Positions 10,650 through 22,891 of a DNA stretch of 64,000 nt are shown piece by piece. How positions within the stretch are numbered: position 1 is the stretch's first letter; the number at the start of each line of letters is the position of its first letter. The translations under genes were made by a program, and so were the position numbers. The notes beneath the pieces are model-generated. The model was not told where the DNA came from. It saw only the letters and a list, made by a program, of their open reading frames with translations, and did no database searches. Origin of the DNA: Labia minor (taxonomy: Eukaryota > Arthropoda > Insecta > Dermaptera > Spongiphoridae); the NCBI GenBank assembly GCA_963082975.1, contig OY720344.1:60726546-60790545 (forward strand), given 5' to 3'.

Positions 10650-11125
10650 CAGTAGGTCAGTGGTTCTTAAACTGTGGTCCGCGGACCCCTGGGGGTCCGC
10701 GAAGCCTTTACTGGGGGTCCGCGGTCCTCGGAAAAAAATCATCGTAAAAATATATACATATATAAATATTTAAAGTTCATTGTTTAACTATATCCTCCTA
10801 GAGAATTACGGCTATAATTTAATACTATTAATAATACTATTTTATTTTATTAAATTGATAATTATGTCAATTAATTTTTTGTGAATAAATAAACATATAT
10901 AAAAAACTATATATAAAATTTGAATTTTCATCCATTCATTCATTTAAAATCATTTTTCGATTGTTCCTTTAAAATAACCCCTCTTAGGGGCTCGGAAGGG
11001 GAGGCATATAAGGGAATTTTCTTTCACTTTGTTATTGGGGAAAACCAGGGGAGGGGACAGTCTTACCCGGAAAAACCCAAATTGTCAGCGTCCACTCTGG
11101 GGTTTTAAACAGTTTTAAAGCAAAT

Positions 11126-11235
11126 GTTAATTATAAGTTCATTTCTCAACGAGTTGTATCTTTAAATTATTTTTATTAATGTTAATTATAAGTTCATTTC
11201 TCAACGAGTTGTATCTTTAAATTATTTTTATTAAT
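11126..11235. repeat. 55-bp tandem duplication in hAT leader
   Basis: Two direct copies of a 55-bp unit beginning GTTAATTATAAGTTC. The same duplication is in the second hAT copy (about 44508-44617), so it predates their separation. Confidence 0.9.
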
Positions 11236-11421
11236 TTAATTAATTATAATTAAATTATAGCTAATAATAGTTTATTATAGCTAATAATTTTTTTTAATTT
11301 TTAGTGTAATTTGCATGATCATTATTTTATAAAAACACTAAACACATTTTGCAATTTCCCAGAAAGGCTGTTTTTGAGAGTAAGTATAAGTTAGTTTTAT
11401 GAATAAAAAATATTTATTTTT

Positions 11422-11510
11422 ATAATATTTTAGAATCAAATTACGAAATTAATAATATTTTAGAATCAAATTACGAAATTAATAATATTTTAGAATCAAA
11501 TTACGAAATA
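11422..11510. repeat. 30-bp triplicate in hAT leader
   Basis: Three copies, period 30, of a unit containing TAGAATCAAATTACGAAAT. Also present in the second hAT copy near 44808-44895. Confidence 0.9.
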
Positions 11511-11738
11511 TATTTATTATATAAATTAATATTCATTTAAAATGATATTAAATCATTTATTTAAAATGATTTAAAACATTTATTAAAATGATTTAAAACA
11601 TTCATTTAAAATGATATTAAAACATTCATTTCAAATCATATTAAAACATAGCTAGTAAATAATAATTCGTTATATTTATATTATATTTATATTATATTTA
11701 TATTATTGTAGTTCAATGTTAATAAATTACTCCATAAA

Positions 11739-13598
11739 ATGGATCGTTGGCTACAAACTGGTTCAACACAGAAACGGAAAGAATCAGATGATGAGGCATC
11801 AACAGCAAACTCTACCAAGAAACGCAAAACTAGAAAATATTCGGATGATTATTTATCATTTGGATTTACTTATATTTGCAACAATGATGTGGAAAGACCA
11901 GTCTGCGTTCTATGTCAGGAAAGTTTATCCAATGAAAGTATGAAACCTGCTAATCTCAGACGTCATTTACAAACAAAGCACAGCGAGCATGTTAGTAAGT
12001 CTATCGAATTTTTTAAAATGAAAAAAGAAGAACTTAATTCAAGTCAGAAATTGATGGTAAAGACGGGATCTGGTGGTATGAGTAAGAAAGCAGTAATGGC
12101 ATCATATGAAGTAGCTCTACTTATTGCTAAAGCAGGAAAGCCGCATAATATAGCAGAGCAATTAATTCTTCCTGCTACAAAAGTAATTACAAATATAATG
12201 TTAGGAACTAAAGCAGCAAACGATATAAATTTGATTTCATTATCAAATGATACGGTTAAGAATAGGATTGAAGACATGTCATGTAATATAAAAGAAGAAT
12301 TAATATCGAGAGTGCGCAAAAGTCACTATTACTCATTACAATTGGATGAAAGTACTGATGTCACTAATAATGCCAATTTGTTAGCTTTCATTAGATATGA
12401 GTTTGAAAATCAAATACAAGAAGATGTATTGTTTTGTGATTCACTACCTTCACGAACGACAGCTAATGACATATTTAACAGTTTGAATAATTTTATAACC
12501 GAAAATGAAATAGAGTGGCCAAAATGTGTTGGAATTTGCACTGATGGTGCTCGTGCAATGTCAGGTACAAGAACTGGATTGATTGCTCTTATTGAAAATG
12601 TTGCGCCTCAGGTTGTTTGGAATCATTGCTGCATTCACAGAGAATCATAAGCAGCCAAAAATATGTCACCAGATTTGAAAAGAACATTAGACGAAGTAGT
12701 TAAAATTGTCAATTTCATTAAGGCTCGTCCACTTAATTCCAGAGTTTTTAAAATTTTGTGTGAGGAAATGGGTAGTCAACATACACATTTATTATTACAT
12801 ACAGATGTACGTTGGTTGTCCCGCGGGAAAGTACTCATTCGCCTTTTTGAGCTTCGAGATGAAATACGATTGTTTTTAATAGATGCGCATTTTGAACTGA
12901 CCGAATGTTTCAATGATTTTATCTGGTTAGCTAAGGTGGCTTACTTGACTGATATTTTTACAAAATTGAACGAACTTAATTTGAGCCTGCAAGGTACTGT
13001 TGTAAATATATTTAAAGTTGAAGATAAAATAGAAGCAATGATTAAAAAAATCGACTTGTGGTCGAAACGCATCCAGAACGGTGTATATGAGTCTTTTCCA
13101 ACTCTCAATGATTTCATAGAAAGCTCCAGTGAAAAATTGCTTAATCAAACGCGTCAATTATTTGTTGAACATTTAATTACTTTGAAAAGCAACTTCAGGA
13201 AGTATTTTTCTACTCCTGATCCTTGCAATAACTGGATCAGAGATCCATTTAATATGGAAATTACAAATGCTAAACATTTATCTGCACCTGAACAAGATAT
13301 TCTCGTGGAATTATCATGTGATACAACTTATAAACTAAAATTTAACAAAACTGAATTGAGCAACTTTTGGTTACTTCTCAGGTCAGATTATCCTGCGCTT
13401 GCAAATAAAGCACTTCAACACTTGATTCCATTCTGCACAACATATTTATGCGAACAAGCTTTTTCGGTACTATTTTATATTAAGTCTAAATATAGAAACA
13501 AATTAAATGTAGAGCCGGATCTTAGATTAAAAGTTTCCAATATTAAGCCAGATATTGAGATTCTTGTTTCAAGAAAACAACTGCATACATCTCATTAA
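11739..13598 (+). pseudogene. hAT transposase with one internal stop (copy 1)
   Basis: A 620-codon frame from ATG at 11739 to TAA at 13596-13598, broken only by TAA at 12648-12650 (codon 304; leucine TTA in the sister copy). The two parts, 303 codons and the last 311, are in the same frame. Visible features: a BED-type zinc finger (C56, C59, H76, H81) for DNA binding, the first catalytic aspartate in LQLDESTD (D203), the second in CTDGARAM (D269), the HCCIH motif at 296-300, and the C-terminal dimerisation region with the conserved CEQAFSVL near 570. A hAT transposase excises the element by hairpin formation and inserts it with an 8-bp duplication. Stop read-through is possible in principle, but a simple nonsense mutation is more likely. 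Confidence 0.93.
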
Positions 13599-13998
13599 AT
13601 ATGTAAGTTATATTTAATGAGATAGATGCAGTTATTTTTTAAAATATTTCTTATTTAATATTTTCTGAAAAAAATTATAAAATATTTATATGAATTTAAT
13701 GTAAGTACCCATTATAATTTGTGAGATTTGTTGCTATGACAATGTTTGTATTTTCTTTCTTCAATATTATAATTTCTAATAAAATGTGTTCTACAATATG
13801 CAAAAAAATCGTTATTCACCAATCACTGTTAGAGATATTCATCATATATCCTTGTCCTTATGAGATCGTAAGCCAGAAATTAATTAATAAAATGACGTAA
13901 AGTACCTAAAGTTGTGATGGGGGTCCGTCAAAAAAATTTTTTTCAAGTGGGGGTCCGTGGAGTACATAAGTTTAAGAACCTATGCAGTAGGTGATCGG

Positions 13999-14010
13999 TA
14001 TATATATATA

Positions 14011-14048
<38 letters not shown>

Positions 14049-14066
14049 TGTGTGTGTGTATGTATG
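13999..14066. repeat. Compound microsatellite TA/TG/GA/TG
   Basis: Runs of TA, TG, GA and TG follow just after the hAT target duplication. They lead into family A copy 2, at a place where other copies carry TG repeats. Confidence 0.9.
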
Positions 14067-14826
14067 AAGACAAGATTACGCAAAAACGATTTGAGCTAGA
14101 ATCATGAAACTTGGTACATGGGCATTATTCAAAATTCGTAGTTTTCTATCAACTTTTAAGAAATGCAGATCAACCTACAACGTTTTGATTTTTTTCCTCT
14201 AAAGTGACCGTAAAAAAAAACATATATGTTTGTGATAATTTTTCACATGATTAATAAGTTGACCTGTGGCCAGGTCCGAACCGACCGACGGTTTGAATTA
14301 AATTAATTAGCAGCTATAGAAACAATTTCAAATAATTTTAATATATCTATTAATGTAATAAAAAACAGATATGGATACATAAATAATAAATATAAACATT
14401 TTTAATTTTATTTTATTTGTAATATATATGTAAGACCAGGCTGTGACGTCATGAATGGCTGGGTGACTTCATATAATTTTAAATTAAGAAATATTCGAGG
14501 AGATATGTAAAAATCTCCACATGTGAAATTTGGTGTGAAAACAATACCTCCCTTACTATCGTCGGTCGGTAAAAATTGTATAAAACTGCAATATATAGAA
14601 TTTCAGCTTGATTGAATCGTTAAAATTCCAGAATTAATTCTTTAACACTGCAAATCTCACGCGCCAACACGTGACGTGGTTCCATCAACAAAGAGTCAAA
14701 CATGCGCTGGTTTAATAAATATCATTTATTAATTTTAATTTATAATTAATTAAATTTAATTTAAATATAATATATGTTATTTAATCCAATTCAAATTGCG
14801 AGATAGTCGAGTGGAGACACTCCAGC
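14067..14826 (+). repeat. Interspersed repeat family A, copy 2
   Basis: Begins near ACAAGATTACGCAAAAACG, contains the GTCGGTCGG block and TGACGTCA at 14444-14451, and ends with CGAGTGGAGACACTCCAG. That end is shared with copies at 20905, 22405 and 51090-52233. The block order in the middle differs from other copies, so it is rearranged. Confidence 0.8.
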
Positions 14827-16282
14827 TTATTTAATTGAATGTTTATGGTCTCCAGAACAAATTAATCGATTTTACATAAAAATCTATGTTAAATCGGTTT
14901 ATACATTTCTGATAGCGAACATAGTTTTGGAACGGATTATGATCGTTAACCGATATATATATATATGTGACGGTTCATGATTCATGGTTGTCCCAGTGTG
15001 GGACTTTTAGGAGGAAAAGAAAAAATTGCAAAAATAATTTAAAAAGTAGGATTTTAAGTGAAAGATGTTTGATGTCTGATGTACAAGATTTTTTTTTGAC
15101 ACTTCACATCTCCTTCCTTCCCTCTATTTTTTTGTTGGAATTGTTGTATAATATGCACGCGATATCCTATTTTTTTTGTTAGGTATCTTGACGAGAGGTG
15201 CTGTCTATCTATTTTTAACATCCTTTGCGTGATGCATTTAAAATTATGGTCCAGATCAACCTTTTTTCTCTCTCTCACACCTGGGAGTGTGTTAAGTAGC
15301 ACCTAGAGACTGTTACGTTCCATCAATGTCAACAAATTAACAAAAAACAAAAAACAAATCCACAATTATAAAAATTAAAGTATACCTATATAGTATATTA
15401 AAATTCTTTCTTTTCTCTATTCATAATCAAAATCATAATTTTATCCATTATATATTCTTATATATATATATAGAAACAAATAAAAATGAAAGTTATGTTG
15501 CGATAAATACTAAATCTTGTGGTTTCAAACGAAATACCTAATATTATATATAATATAATCTATATGAAATTTACAACATTTCATTTTTTCTGCAACAATG
15601 CTACAATCTTGATATTTGATAAGCTATAAGTTAAACAAGTATCACTTGGCTACCTTGAAATAAAAATCCAAAGCTACAGTATTCTTTATATTATAAATTT
15701 GTTTAGATTCCATAGAATTAAGAAATTTTACTATAATAAATATTTTAGGTAATATTGCTGAGATTTATCACCCAATGAATTCAAAACACTGCTTTATTTC
15801 TAGTTCTAGCCCTGAGTCAGATCTACTAGTATAAATAAATTTTTAATAAATGATTTAAGAATATATAAAAATGAAAGCACATTTTTTCATCTTAATTGGA
15901 GAAAGAATTGAATTAGGAAGATAGAATGTACTGAAATTTATATTAAAGACAATTAAATAAAGTACTTTAATCTATGAAATGAGATTAGGTAACATTTTAC
16001 GTTAAGTGAATAAAGTATATTTAGAAAGAATTAACTACATATATACGCAGTATGAACATGTTTTTCCATGAAGTCTTAATTATGAAAAATTAAAATTAAA
16101 AATTGAAAAAAAAAAAAATATAAAACAATATATTTTTTTAATAATCTTTCTTTCATTTTCTCCATTATTTATATAAATATAATATTTATCTTTTGTTTTT
16201 ATTTAATTAATTAATTGTTTTCATTGAATCAATCTTAATTAATTAAATAAATAAATAATATATATATATATATAATTATTTG
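14827..16282. other. AT-rich stretch, no gene seen
   Basis: A mixed-composition block at 14967-15310 has short frames on both strands that resemble nothing I know. The rest is A/T runs and TA repeats. Confidence 0.6.
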
Positions 16283-16418
16283 TAACGACCGACGATAGTG
16301 AGGGCTTGAACGGCTCAACGGATTTTGATAAAATTTGGTATATTTACTTAATGCATCAGTATGATGAATTGATCAACTTTTTGGTGTATATCCGGAAACC
16401 GGAAGTGGTAGATTACAA
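16283..16418 (+). repeat. Family A fragment, copy 3
   Basis: Short piece holding CGACCGACGATAGTGAGGG, GAACGGCTCAACGG and GGAAACCGGAAGTGG in the family order but with the intervening 200 bp missing. Confidence 0.8.
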
Positions 16419-18035
16419 AGTATTAATTTTATATTCATTGTCCCAAAATATTTCACTTAAAATATAGAAGTGATAAATAATTGATTAATTAAACCAAAAA
16501 TAAAAACTAAATAATTTTCAGAGGTTTGATTGGATTAATATATATTATATAATTATTTATTAGAAGATTATGTAGAAGCCCTATATATATATATAGTTGA
16601 ATCATTCTGTATTATATAGAATATAATAGAATAATTATTAATAAATACCTGTAAATTCCTATTTAGAAGGGATTTTATTCCTCTCTCCAATTTTACCCTT
16701 CCACACCCTCAACCCCTTCTCCTCCTCACTTCTTTCTCTTTCCCCATCCCAAAGGACTATTTTGGTGAAACGAACTGTTGAAAATTTCAATAGATTCTTA
16801 CTCACACACTCAACACACATATAATAATAATATATATACCATTCAGTTGGAAAATAAGATCACGAATGAAATGTCAGTAATTCAGTTAAAACTTTATTTG
16901 CCCACCACCATTTAGTTAACCAAATGATAGAAGTACATATTAGGGTTAACTCTTAAAAAATAAATTTAAAAAAGATTAAATATAGCTTTTTTTACATTAA
17001 TTGTATCTTTAGGGTTTCTAATAAAGCTTCGAATATCATAAAATGAATATTTAAAAAAATTTTGATCATTTACTTTCACAGCCTTATTTTTAATCTTCAA
17101 ACTAATTTGTTTGTTGTTCTAAAATTGTCATTTTGTTTTTTATGAAATTCACGTCTATTAGAAGGGGGTTTACACAAAAGTATTCATTTCTATAGATATA
17201 ATTTTTCTGCAAAATTATTTTAATATATTCTTTCTGATTTAAACTTATCAAAAATAGATATCAATAAAATTAATAAAAAGGATACCATAATAACAACATT
17301 GTAATGAATCAAATGGCCTAAAAATCTGATTATGGAAAAAATATAGGTATAAACTATAGATTTACTATATATGAATGTGAATGTGAATCTGAATAGTTTA
17401 GTAAAGACATTAGAGATTTACATTCAGTTTTAATATAAAAATTAATTTCTAAATTTAATTAATTCTAATATTAATTAATTAAATCCATCAAAAATACTTA
17501 ATAAATTACATTTAAAACACTTATATATATTATAAATATTATCTTGTGAAGCAAATAACAACTAAATTATTTAAATTTTCATTTATAAAAATAACAAATA
17601 TATATGTCATTTTTATATTAATTACACTCATTTAAAGATAAAACAAAGAAAAAAAGAAAAATATAACAAACGTAATTGTAATTGAAGAAAAACAAAAAAT
17701 ATGCAAATAATATTATTGGTTTTTTATAATTGAATAGAGTTTGATTTGAAATCAATTAATCAATGAATATTTCCGATATACTAATACAGAAATTGACTGA
17801 ATGAATGTATGTATTTAGGGGTTACGGGAGATGAGGGTGGAGAGTGGTGTAGGAGGGGTGAGTAGAGTGAGCAAAAGGGATGAATTGGGTTAAATGTAGA
17901 ACAGGCGAGACAAAACTCATTTCGATTTATCTAGAAAAAGAATCTTGGCCCTTTTAAGTAAATATTTATTGAAGTTAGGATATCTTTTTTTTTCTTAAGT
18001 CAGTTTGTTTCTAATAACAAAATAACAGTTCTTAT
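16419..18035. other. AT-rich stretch, no gene seen
   Basis: A/T-rich sequence with a pyrimidine-rich patch near 16680-16750 and a G-rich patch near 17817-17900. No recognisable element. Confidence 0.6.
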
Positions 18036-19075
18036 CTTATATATAAAATTGATATTTTTTTATGTTGGTGTTTTAAATGTTATCGGCTCAGGCTCAAACG
18101 ACTGGACCAATTTCGTATATTTTTTTAAGTGATACCTTGAGCAGTAAACGAAACTATAGGATATAATCGGCTATACTCGTCTATATTAAGGTATTCTCGG
18201 TTATAGTCAATTATATTTAATTTTAATACATAGAATCATTTCTACTCAGTTATCAACAGGTCCATCTAATAAGTGAACGAATTTCACTACTCTCTGTAAT
18301 GTAGAGTCTGTTGGAATATAAGTAGAGAGGGAGGAAGACAAGTTATCTATTTCAAACATTTGTGAATCATTATGTTAGTCTAGAATAGTTGTTACGCTAT
18401 TATAACAATTATAACAAAATTCAAAATTCCAATTTTATTTTAAATTTTATGAGGTTATCATGTTATTATTTTGTGAGGTAATTATTCAAGTAAACGCCTT
18501 TTCGTGGATTTATATAATACTTTACCAGTGAGTTTTGCAATTCCAAATAAACTTTTCTTATGAAATTTTTTCGGACCTCTTCTAGTTTAAGAGGTAAAAA
18601 TTATTAAAATTTGCATATAATTGATATTCTATTTAGCTAGCATGTTTTATCCGTATGACCAACAGAGGACGCACTAATTTTCGGTTTTTATAAGTTCGGT
18701 TTGAATTTATGAAAATTAAAAAATTAATTAAATAATTTTCAAACTTAAAAAATCTTTATTTTAATAATTTTTAACTTGAATTGTGATATTTATGTGTCTG
18801 ATATTTTTTTCTAAATTAAAATTAAAAGACATTTTTCTCTAGTTTGGGTGGGAGTAGGTATGCAGACTTGAGCAAATATGAATATATAGTGACTATTAAA
18901 GGGGTGAAATGGATAAAAGATTTCTAACCAGATATTGGCAAGTTAGTAGAGACTATAATTTGGAAGGTCATATTAGAAATAGGTGGGGGCTTTATAAAGT
19001 TAAAATTATATTCTAAGGGTTACTAGATCTTTGACTTCCAAAGCCGAAGGCGGCGGGATGAGTAGCTAGTATCGA
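18036..19075 (+). repeat. Possible LINE-derived repeat ending in GCTAGTA
   Basis: Starts with TATATATAAA and a GGCTCAGGCTCAAACG phrase and ends AGCCGAAGGCGGC...AGTAGCTAGTA. The ending resembles, in opposite orientation, the TACTAGCTGCTC ends at 29767, 34645, 57455 and 59495. No coding remnant seen. Boundaries are approximate. Confidence 0.35.
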
Positions 19076-20904
19076 GTATAAAAGAGAAGGTTATAATTTA
19101 AAAAACATACATACAACGGTCTATTGTTTTTTCCTGTCCCATTTTTTTCCTATAATCGAAAAAAATCTCACGTTTTCTAAAGAAAATTCAGGCATACCCA
19201 TACACATACACATTTGTTTATACTTAAAACAAGCTTTCAAATTAAATTATCTCTTGAGAAGACACTTACACGACTTAGGTAACGTTCAACCATTAATATT
19301 GTATTTATTTTTTTTTCAAAAATATTTTGAATTCAAAATTAATAATATAAAGGTTTAACAATAAAATTAATAATTATAAATAATTGATTAATAATTAAAT
19401 TTAATTTATTTTAATTTAAATTATAAAATTATTAATATCTAGTCTATATATATATTATTAAATATTAAACTTAATTTAACCCATAATTAATCTATTAATA
19501 AATATTAATAATTTACTTAAATTAATTTTGATCATTCTGTTTATCAATTCAGATTCTCACACTTTTGTTGTTTTTGTTTATGTTTCAAATTTTTATTTAA
19601 TATTCAATTTTTTAACGTATTCTAGTATTAAATTCTTGTTGAATAACAGTATACATGAATAGCTGTGTCTCGTAAAAGTTGATACTATACACTTTAATAG
19701 ATCATCATAATCATAACACATAAACTATCTATAAAAAATTTATCATAAAATTTAACAAGCTCATTAAGATGTATTATCTTAGAAACAAAAATAAATTTTT
19801 CATAATTTAAATTAAATACCATACTCATAAATGTCCAAACCATCATCTTTTAGCCACATAGGACTTTTCTTTTGAAAAGAAAATCATAATTACTATATTA
19901 TTTATTTGTATTACAAAAAATATAGTATATATCACCATTAATTATTTTTTTTCATTTTTATACAATATATATTCTCAACTTTCACAAAGGGAAGGATCTT
20001 GGAATATTAATAATTATATATTCTCAAAGATTTCCTCCTACGCATATTACTATTAATAATATTAATAATAATAATAATAGGTCTACATTTTAAGAACTTT
20101 ATTAATTATTTAACATTATTAATGAATCTCATGATTGTTTAGTTTAGTTTCAGCTTTGTTGTTAGATTATGTTACTCATTAAATAGACACCTTTATGCAA
20201 TCCACTTTACTTTCCCCCCTCCTTCCCTTTCTCTCTCTATATGCTTTTATCTTAAGGATGAATATATAATATTATAAGAGATATTATTATTGAAAATTAA
20301 TTGATTGAATTATGCCGTGTAAGTTCGGTTTAAATTAGACCTACGATATTCCCTATTTGTCGTAAGAGGGGACTAAAAGAGAACCTTTCCTCAGGGAGCC
20401 AGTATTATTAAATAATATGACAATGGTAATGGCGGACCCGAGGTTTCCCAGTTACATGTGGGAGAATATCGCTCAACATGCTTAATACTGTAAGTTGATA
20501 GGCCTCTTTAACAAACTCTTCAAGAAATAAATGGGGTACGATGTGGCAAAGTAGGCACGGGGGATTTAACTTCATCATCGGACCCGCGAGGAAACAACCT
20601 CTATAAAAATACTCAATCCACTGCACAGCATACGACAAGAGATGCATGGGGTATTTCAGTCTATAGTCTCTAGTAGTCTATAGTACCTGCATTTCTCTGA
20701 TAATGTGGAGTTCCTCCACCAATGACCTTTATTTCACTAGCTACAAGTGGGGACAAAATGTTCCCCAGGACTAAAAACGGACTAGGAATTGATATGAAAA
20801 GAGCAATATGTTAATAATCACCCTCTCCATTCATAATTAATCAATGAAGACTCTCACAAAATCAGAATTTAAAACCAGATACGAAGACCATCCCTCTACC
20901 TATA
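19076..20904. other. AT-rich stretch with one unidentified mixed-composition block
   Basis: Mostly A/T runs. The block at about 20310-20660 is less AT-rich, and its phrase TTGTCGTAAGAGGGGACT reminds me of a motif common in insect LINE regions, but I cannot assign it. The minus-strand 79-codon frame there shows no known domain. Confidence 0.45.
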
Positions 20905-21345
20905 AAAATCTGGAGTGTCTCCACTCAACTATCTCGCAAATTTGAATAGGATTAATTAGCATATTATATATATTATATTTAAATTAAATTAAATTAATTA
21001 CAAATTAAGAATAATTGAATTGTATTAATTAATTAATTAATTAAAAATTTAAATTAACAGTATAGTATTTTTATTCAATTAAATTAATTAATTAACATGT
21101 AATAAATTTAAATTTAAAACTTTGTTCAACATTTTTAAGTCAAAATTTAACACAGGGCGTGTTTGACTCTTTGTTGATAACACCACGTCATATACTGGCG
21201 CGTCATTGGCAGTTAGTTTGTTCTTAATTTTAAAAAATTAATTCTGGTACTTTCAGCGATTCAATGTGTTCCAAATTTTATTATTCGAGCTCAAACCGTT
21301 TTTGCGTAATCTTGTCTACATCCACACATCCACAGACAAACATTT
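20905..21345 (-). repeat. Family A, copy 4 (internally deleted)
   Basis: Reverse orientation. It begins with CTGGAGTGTCTCCACTC, continues through a CAAAGAGTCAAAC-type block, and ends at GCGTAATCTTGTC plus the ACAAACATTTTTCTCAACC leader. The central several hundred bases, including TGACGTCA, are absent. Confidence 0.8.
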
Positions 21346-21739
21346 TTCTCAACCTTAGTGGAAAATAATTCAGGAACCTTCAAATCTTTTGTTAGATAGT
21401 AAAAATGCATTCGCCTAGATAAATAAGCTAGTGTATAAATAAATTATTTCTTATTAATTTATTGTAATGTACCGATCACTGAATTGTTAAAAATATATTT
21501 TATTATCAGAATTGATATATTTCAATTGAGATGTTTTTGGCAAATAATTTATTTTTTCTTTTTATTAATTGTTTCAAAACACGAACACTGATCAGTTAAT
21601 TGAATCTCTTCCTTTTTTGTTACAATAGTCTATAACCACATTCTATCTTAAAAACTTAATAAATAAAGTGATTTATTGTAGTAGTATATAACTTTATTGA
21701 TATTTTATTTGAAAACATAAAAATGTATATATATATATA
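21346..21739. other. AT-rich stretch, nothing recognised
   Basis: A/T-rich, ending in a TA run. No frame or repeat that I can name. Confidence 0.6.
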
Positions 21740-22080
21740 TATGTTGGTTTAGATTTCCGTGAAGTTATTGATATTATTACTATCAGATTTATCAGGGATA
21801 TAATCACGTATTTTTGTGAGATTTTTTTCTCGACGTTTCGGCACCCATTTTGGCGCCATTTTCAAGAGATTATTTAGTTGGGAATATTTTTGGGATTCTG
21901 GGGCTTAGTCTGTGTGACCAAGGGTTAATATCGGGATTTTGGGTTGATAGGTTGGGTGGTTTTGTACTCATTGAGTTGCTGAGAATGCTGGGCAAACCTG
22001 AGACTGGCACAATTCAGCCCGAGGCTGACTGGGACCTGCCCCAGTATATGTTTGTCCATTTATCTTGAAAAACGCGGCAC
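21740..22080 (-). repeat. Possible Penelope-like element 3' fragment with hammerhead-like motif
   Basis: On the minus strand the sequence reads CTTGAAAATGGCGCC, a short linker, then GGGTGCCGAAACGTCG (21831-21866). A stem flanked by CTGA-like and GAAAC-GTC boxes is typical of hammerhead-type motifs in Penelope-like retroelements. Downstream it has ACGTGATTATATCCC and a CAATAACTTCACGG phrase that I associate with the same elements. The CUGAUGA core is not exact, so any ribozyme is probably dead. A 72-codon plus-strand frame over it looks incidental. Confidence 0.4.
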
Positions 22081-22404
22081 TCACAATCTACTTTACGTTT
22101 TTTCGTCGATATTATTTTGGGTAAACATATTCAATATTATAAAACTTTCACAAAATTAAATTTATATTTTTTAATAATGGCATGACACACAGTGCCGTAC
22201 CATATTTTTTTTAAACAAATACAAATTATTCAATCAAAATACATATAACAATATCAGAAATATTTTAATTAATAAAATCCACAGAAAAAATTTTAATAAA
22301 TTTAAAAAATACGCGGTAAATGGTCAATAATTTACGAATATCCAACTAGGACTATCGGATAGAATAAAATTTTAATTAATTTTCAAATATAGAAAAAATT
22401 TTGA
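22081..22404. other. AT-rich stretch, nothing recognised
   Basis: A/T-rich sequence between the Penelope-like fragment and family A copy 5. No frame of interest. Confidence 0.6.
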
Positions 22405-22452
22405 TTATCCAATTCAAATTTGCGAGTTAGTCGAGTGGAGACACTCCAGATT
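22405..22452 (+). repeat. Family A terminal fragment, copy 5
   Basis: Only the end block survives: AATTCAAATTTGCGAG then GTCGAGTGGAGACACTCCAG. Confidence 0.8.
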
Positions 22453-22891
22453 TTTTTATTTTTCAATTTATTAATCAATAATTTATTTGATTTTATATTT
22501 TTATAGATTTTTTTTGTTATTACCTGTTGCAATTGAATGTAACATGTCACAATTTTATATAGGTATATTAATTATTTCTCCGTTTCCGTCATGCATTTTA
22601 GTATGTAAATAACTTTTCGATTCAAACTGCCATATTATTATTATTATTATAATTATTATTAATTAAAAACTATTAATTACTCTTCGATCTAATCTTATAG
22701 ACAGTTTTTTTCTTATATCTTTAAATTGAACTAGACATCTTAAATTGATTCAATTAAATTGACCACGTCAGAATGGAGGACATTAAAATAATTACGATAG
22801 GCAAACAAAAAAATAAAATTGCTTTAATTAAATTTCAATCTCATGTGCTTAAATCAAATAATTAATAATACTCCTAAAAAAAATTATATTA

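Larger units (their letters stand above)
10658..13984 (+). mobile_element. hAT transposon, copy 1 (3327 bp)
   Basis: Flanked by the perfect 8-bp duplication CAGTAGGT (10650-10657 and 13985-13992). Terminal inverted repeats are CAGTGGTTCTTAAAC on the left and CATAGGTTCTTAAAC on the right read inward. GGGGGTCCG motifs recur near both ends and could be subterminal transposase sites. About 1.08 kb of non-coding sequence precedes the transposase start and about 390 bp follows its stop. The copy at 44042-48291 is almost identical along the whole length apart from a nested insertion, which indicates recent transposition. The ends and protein fit the Buster/Charlie-like part of the hAT superfamily. 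Confidence 0.96.

Noticed and set aside
11422..11510. Three 30-bp repeats as a CRISPR array
   Set aside because: Direct tandem units without spacers, inside a eukaryotic hAT element.
12648..12650. The internal stop in hAT copy 1 as programmed read-through
   Set aside because: The sister copy has a sense codon there, so a simple point mutation explains it.
21850..22068. 72-codon plus-strand frame
   Set aside because: Lies over the Penelope-like minus-strand fragment and resembles no protein; judged incidental.
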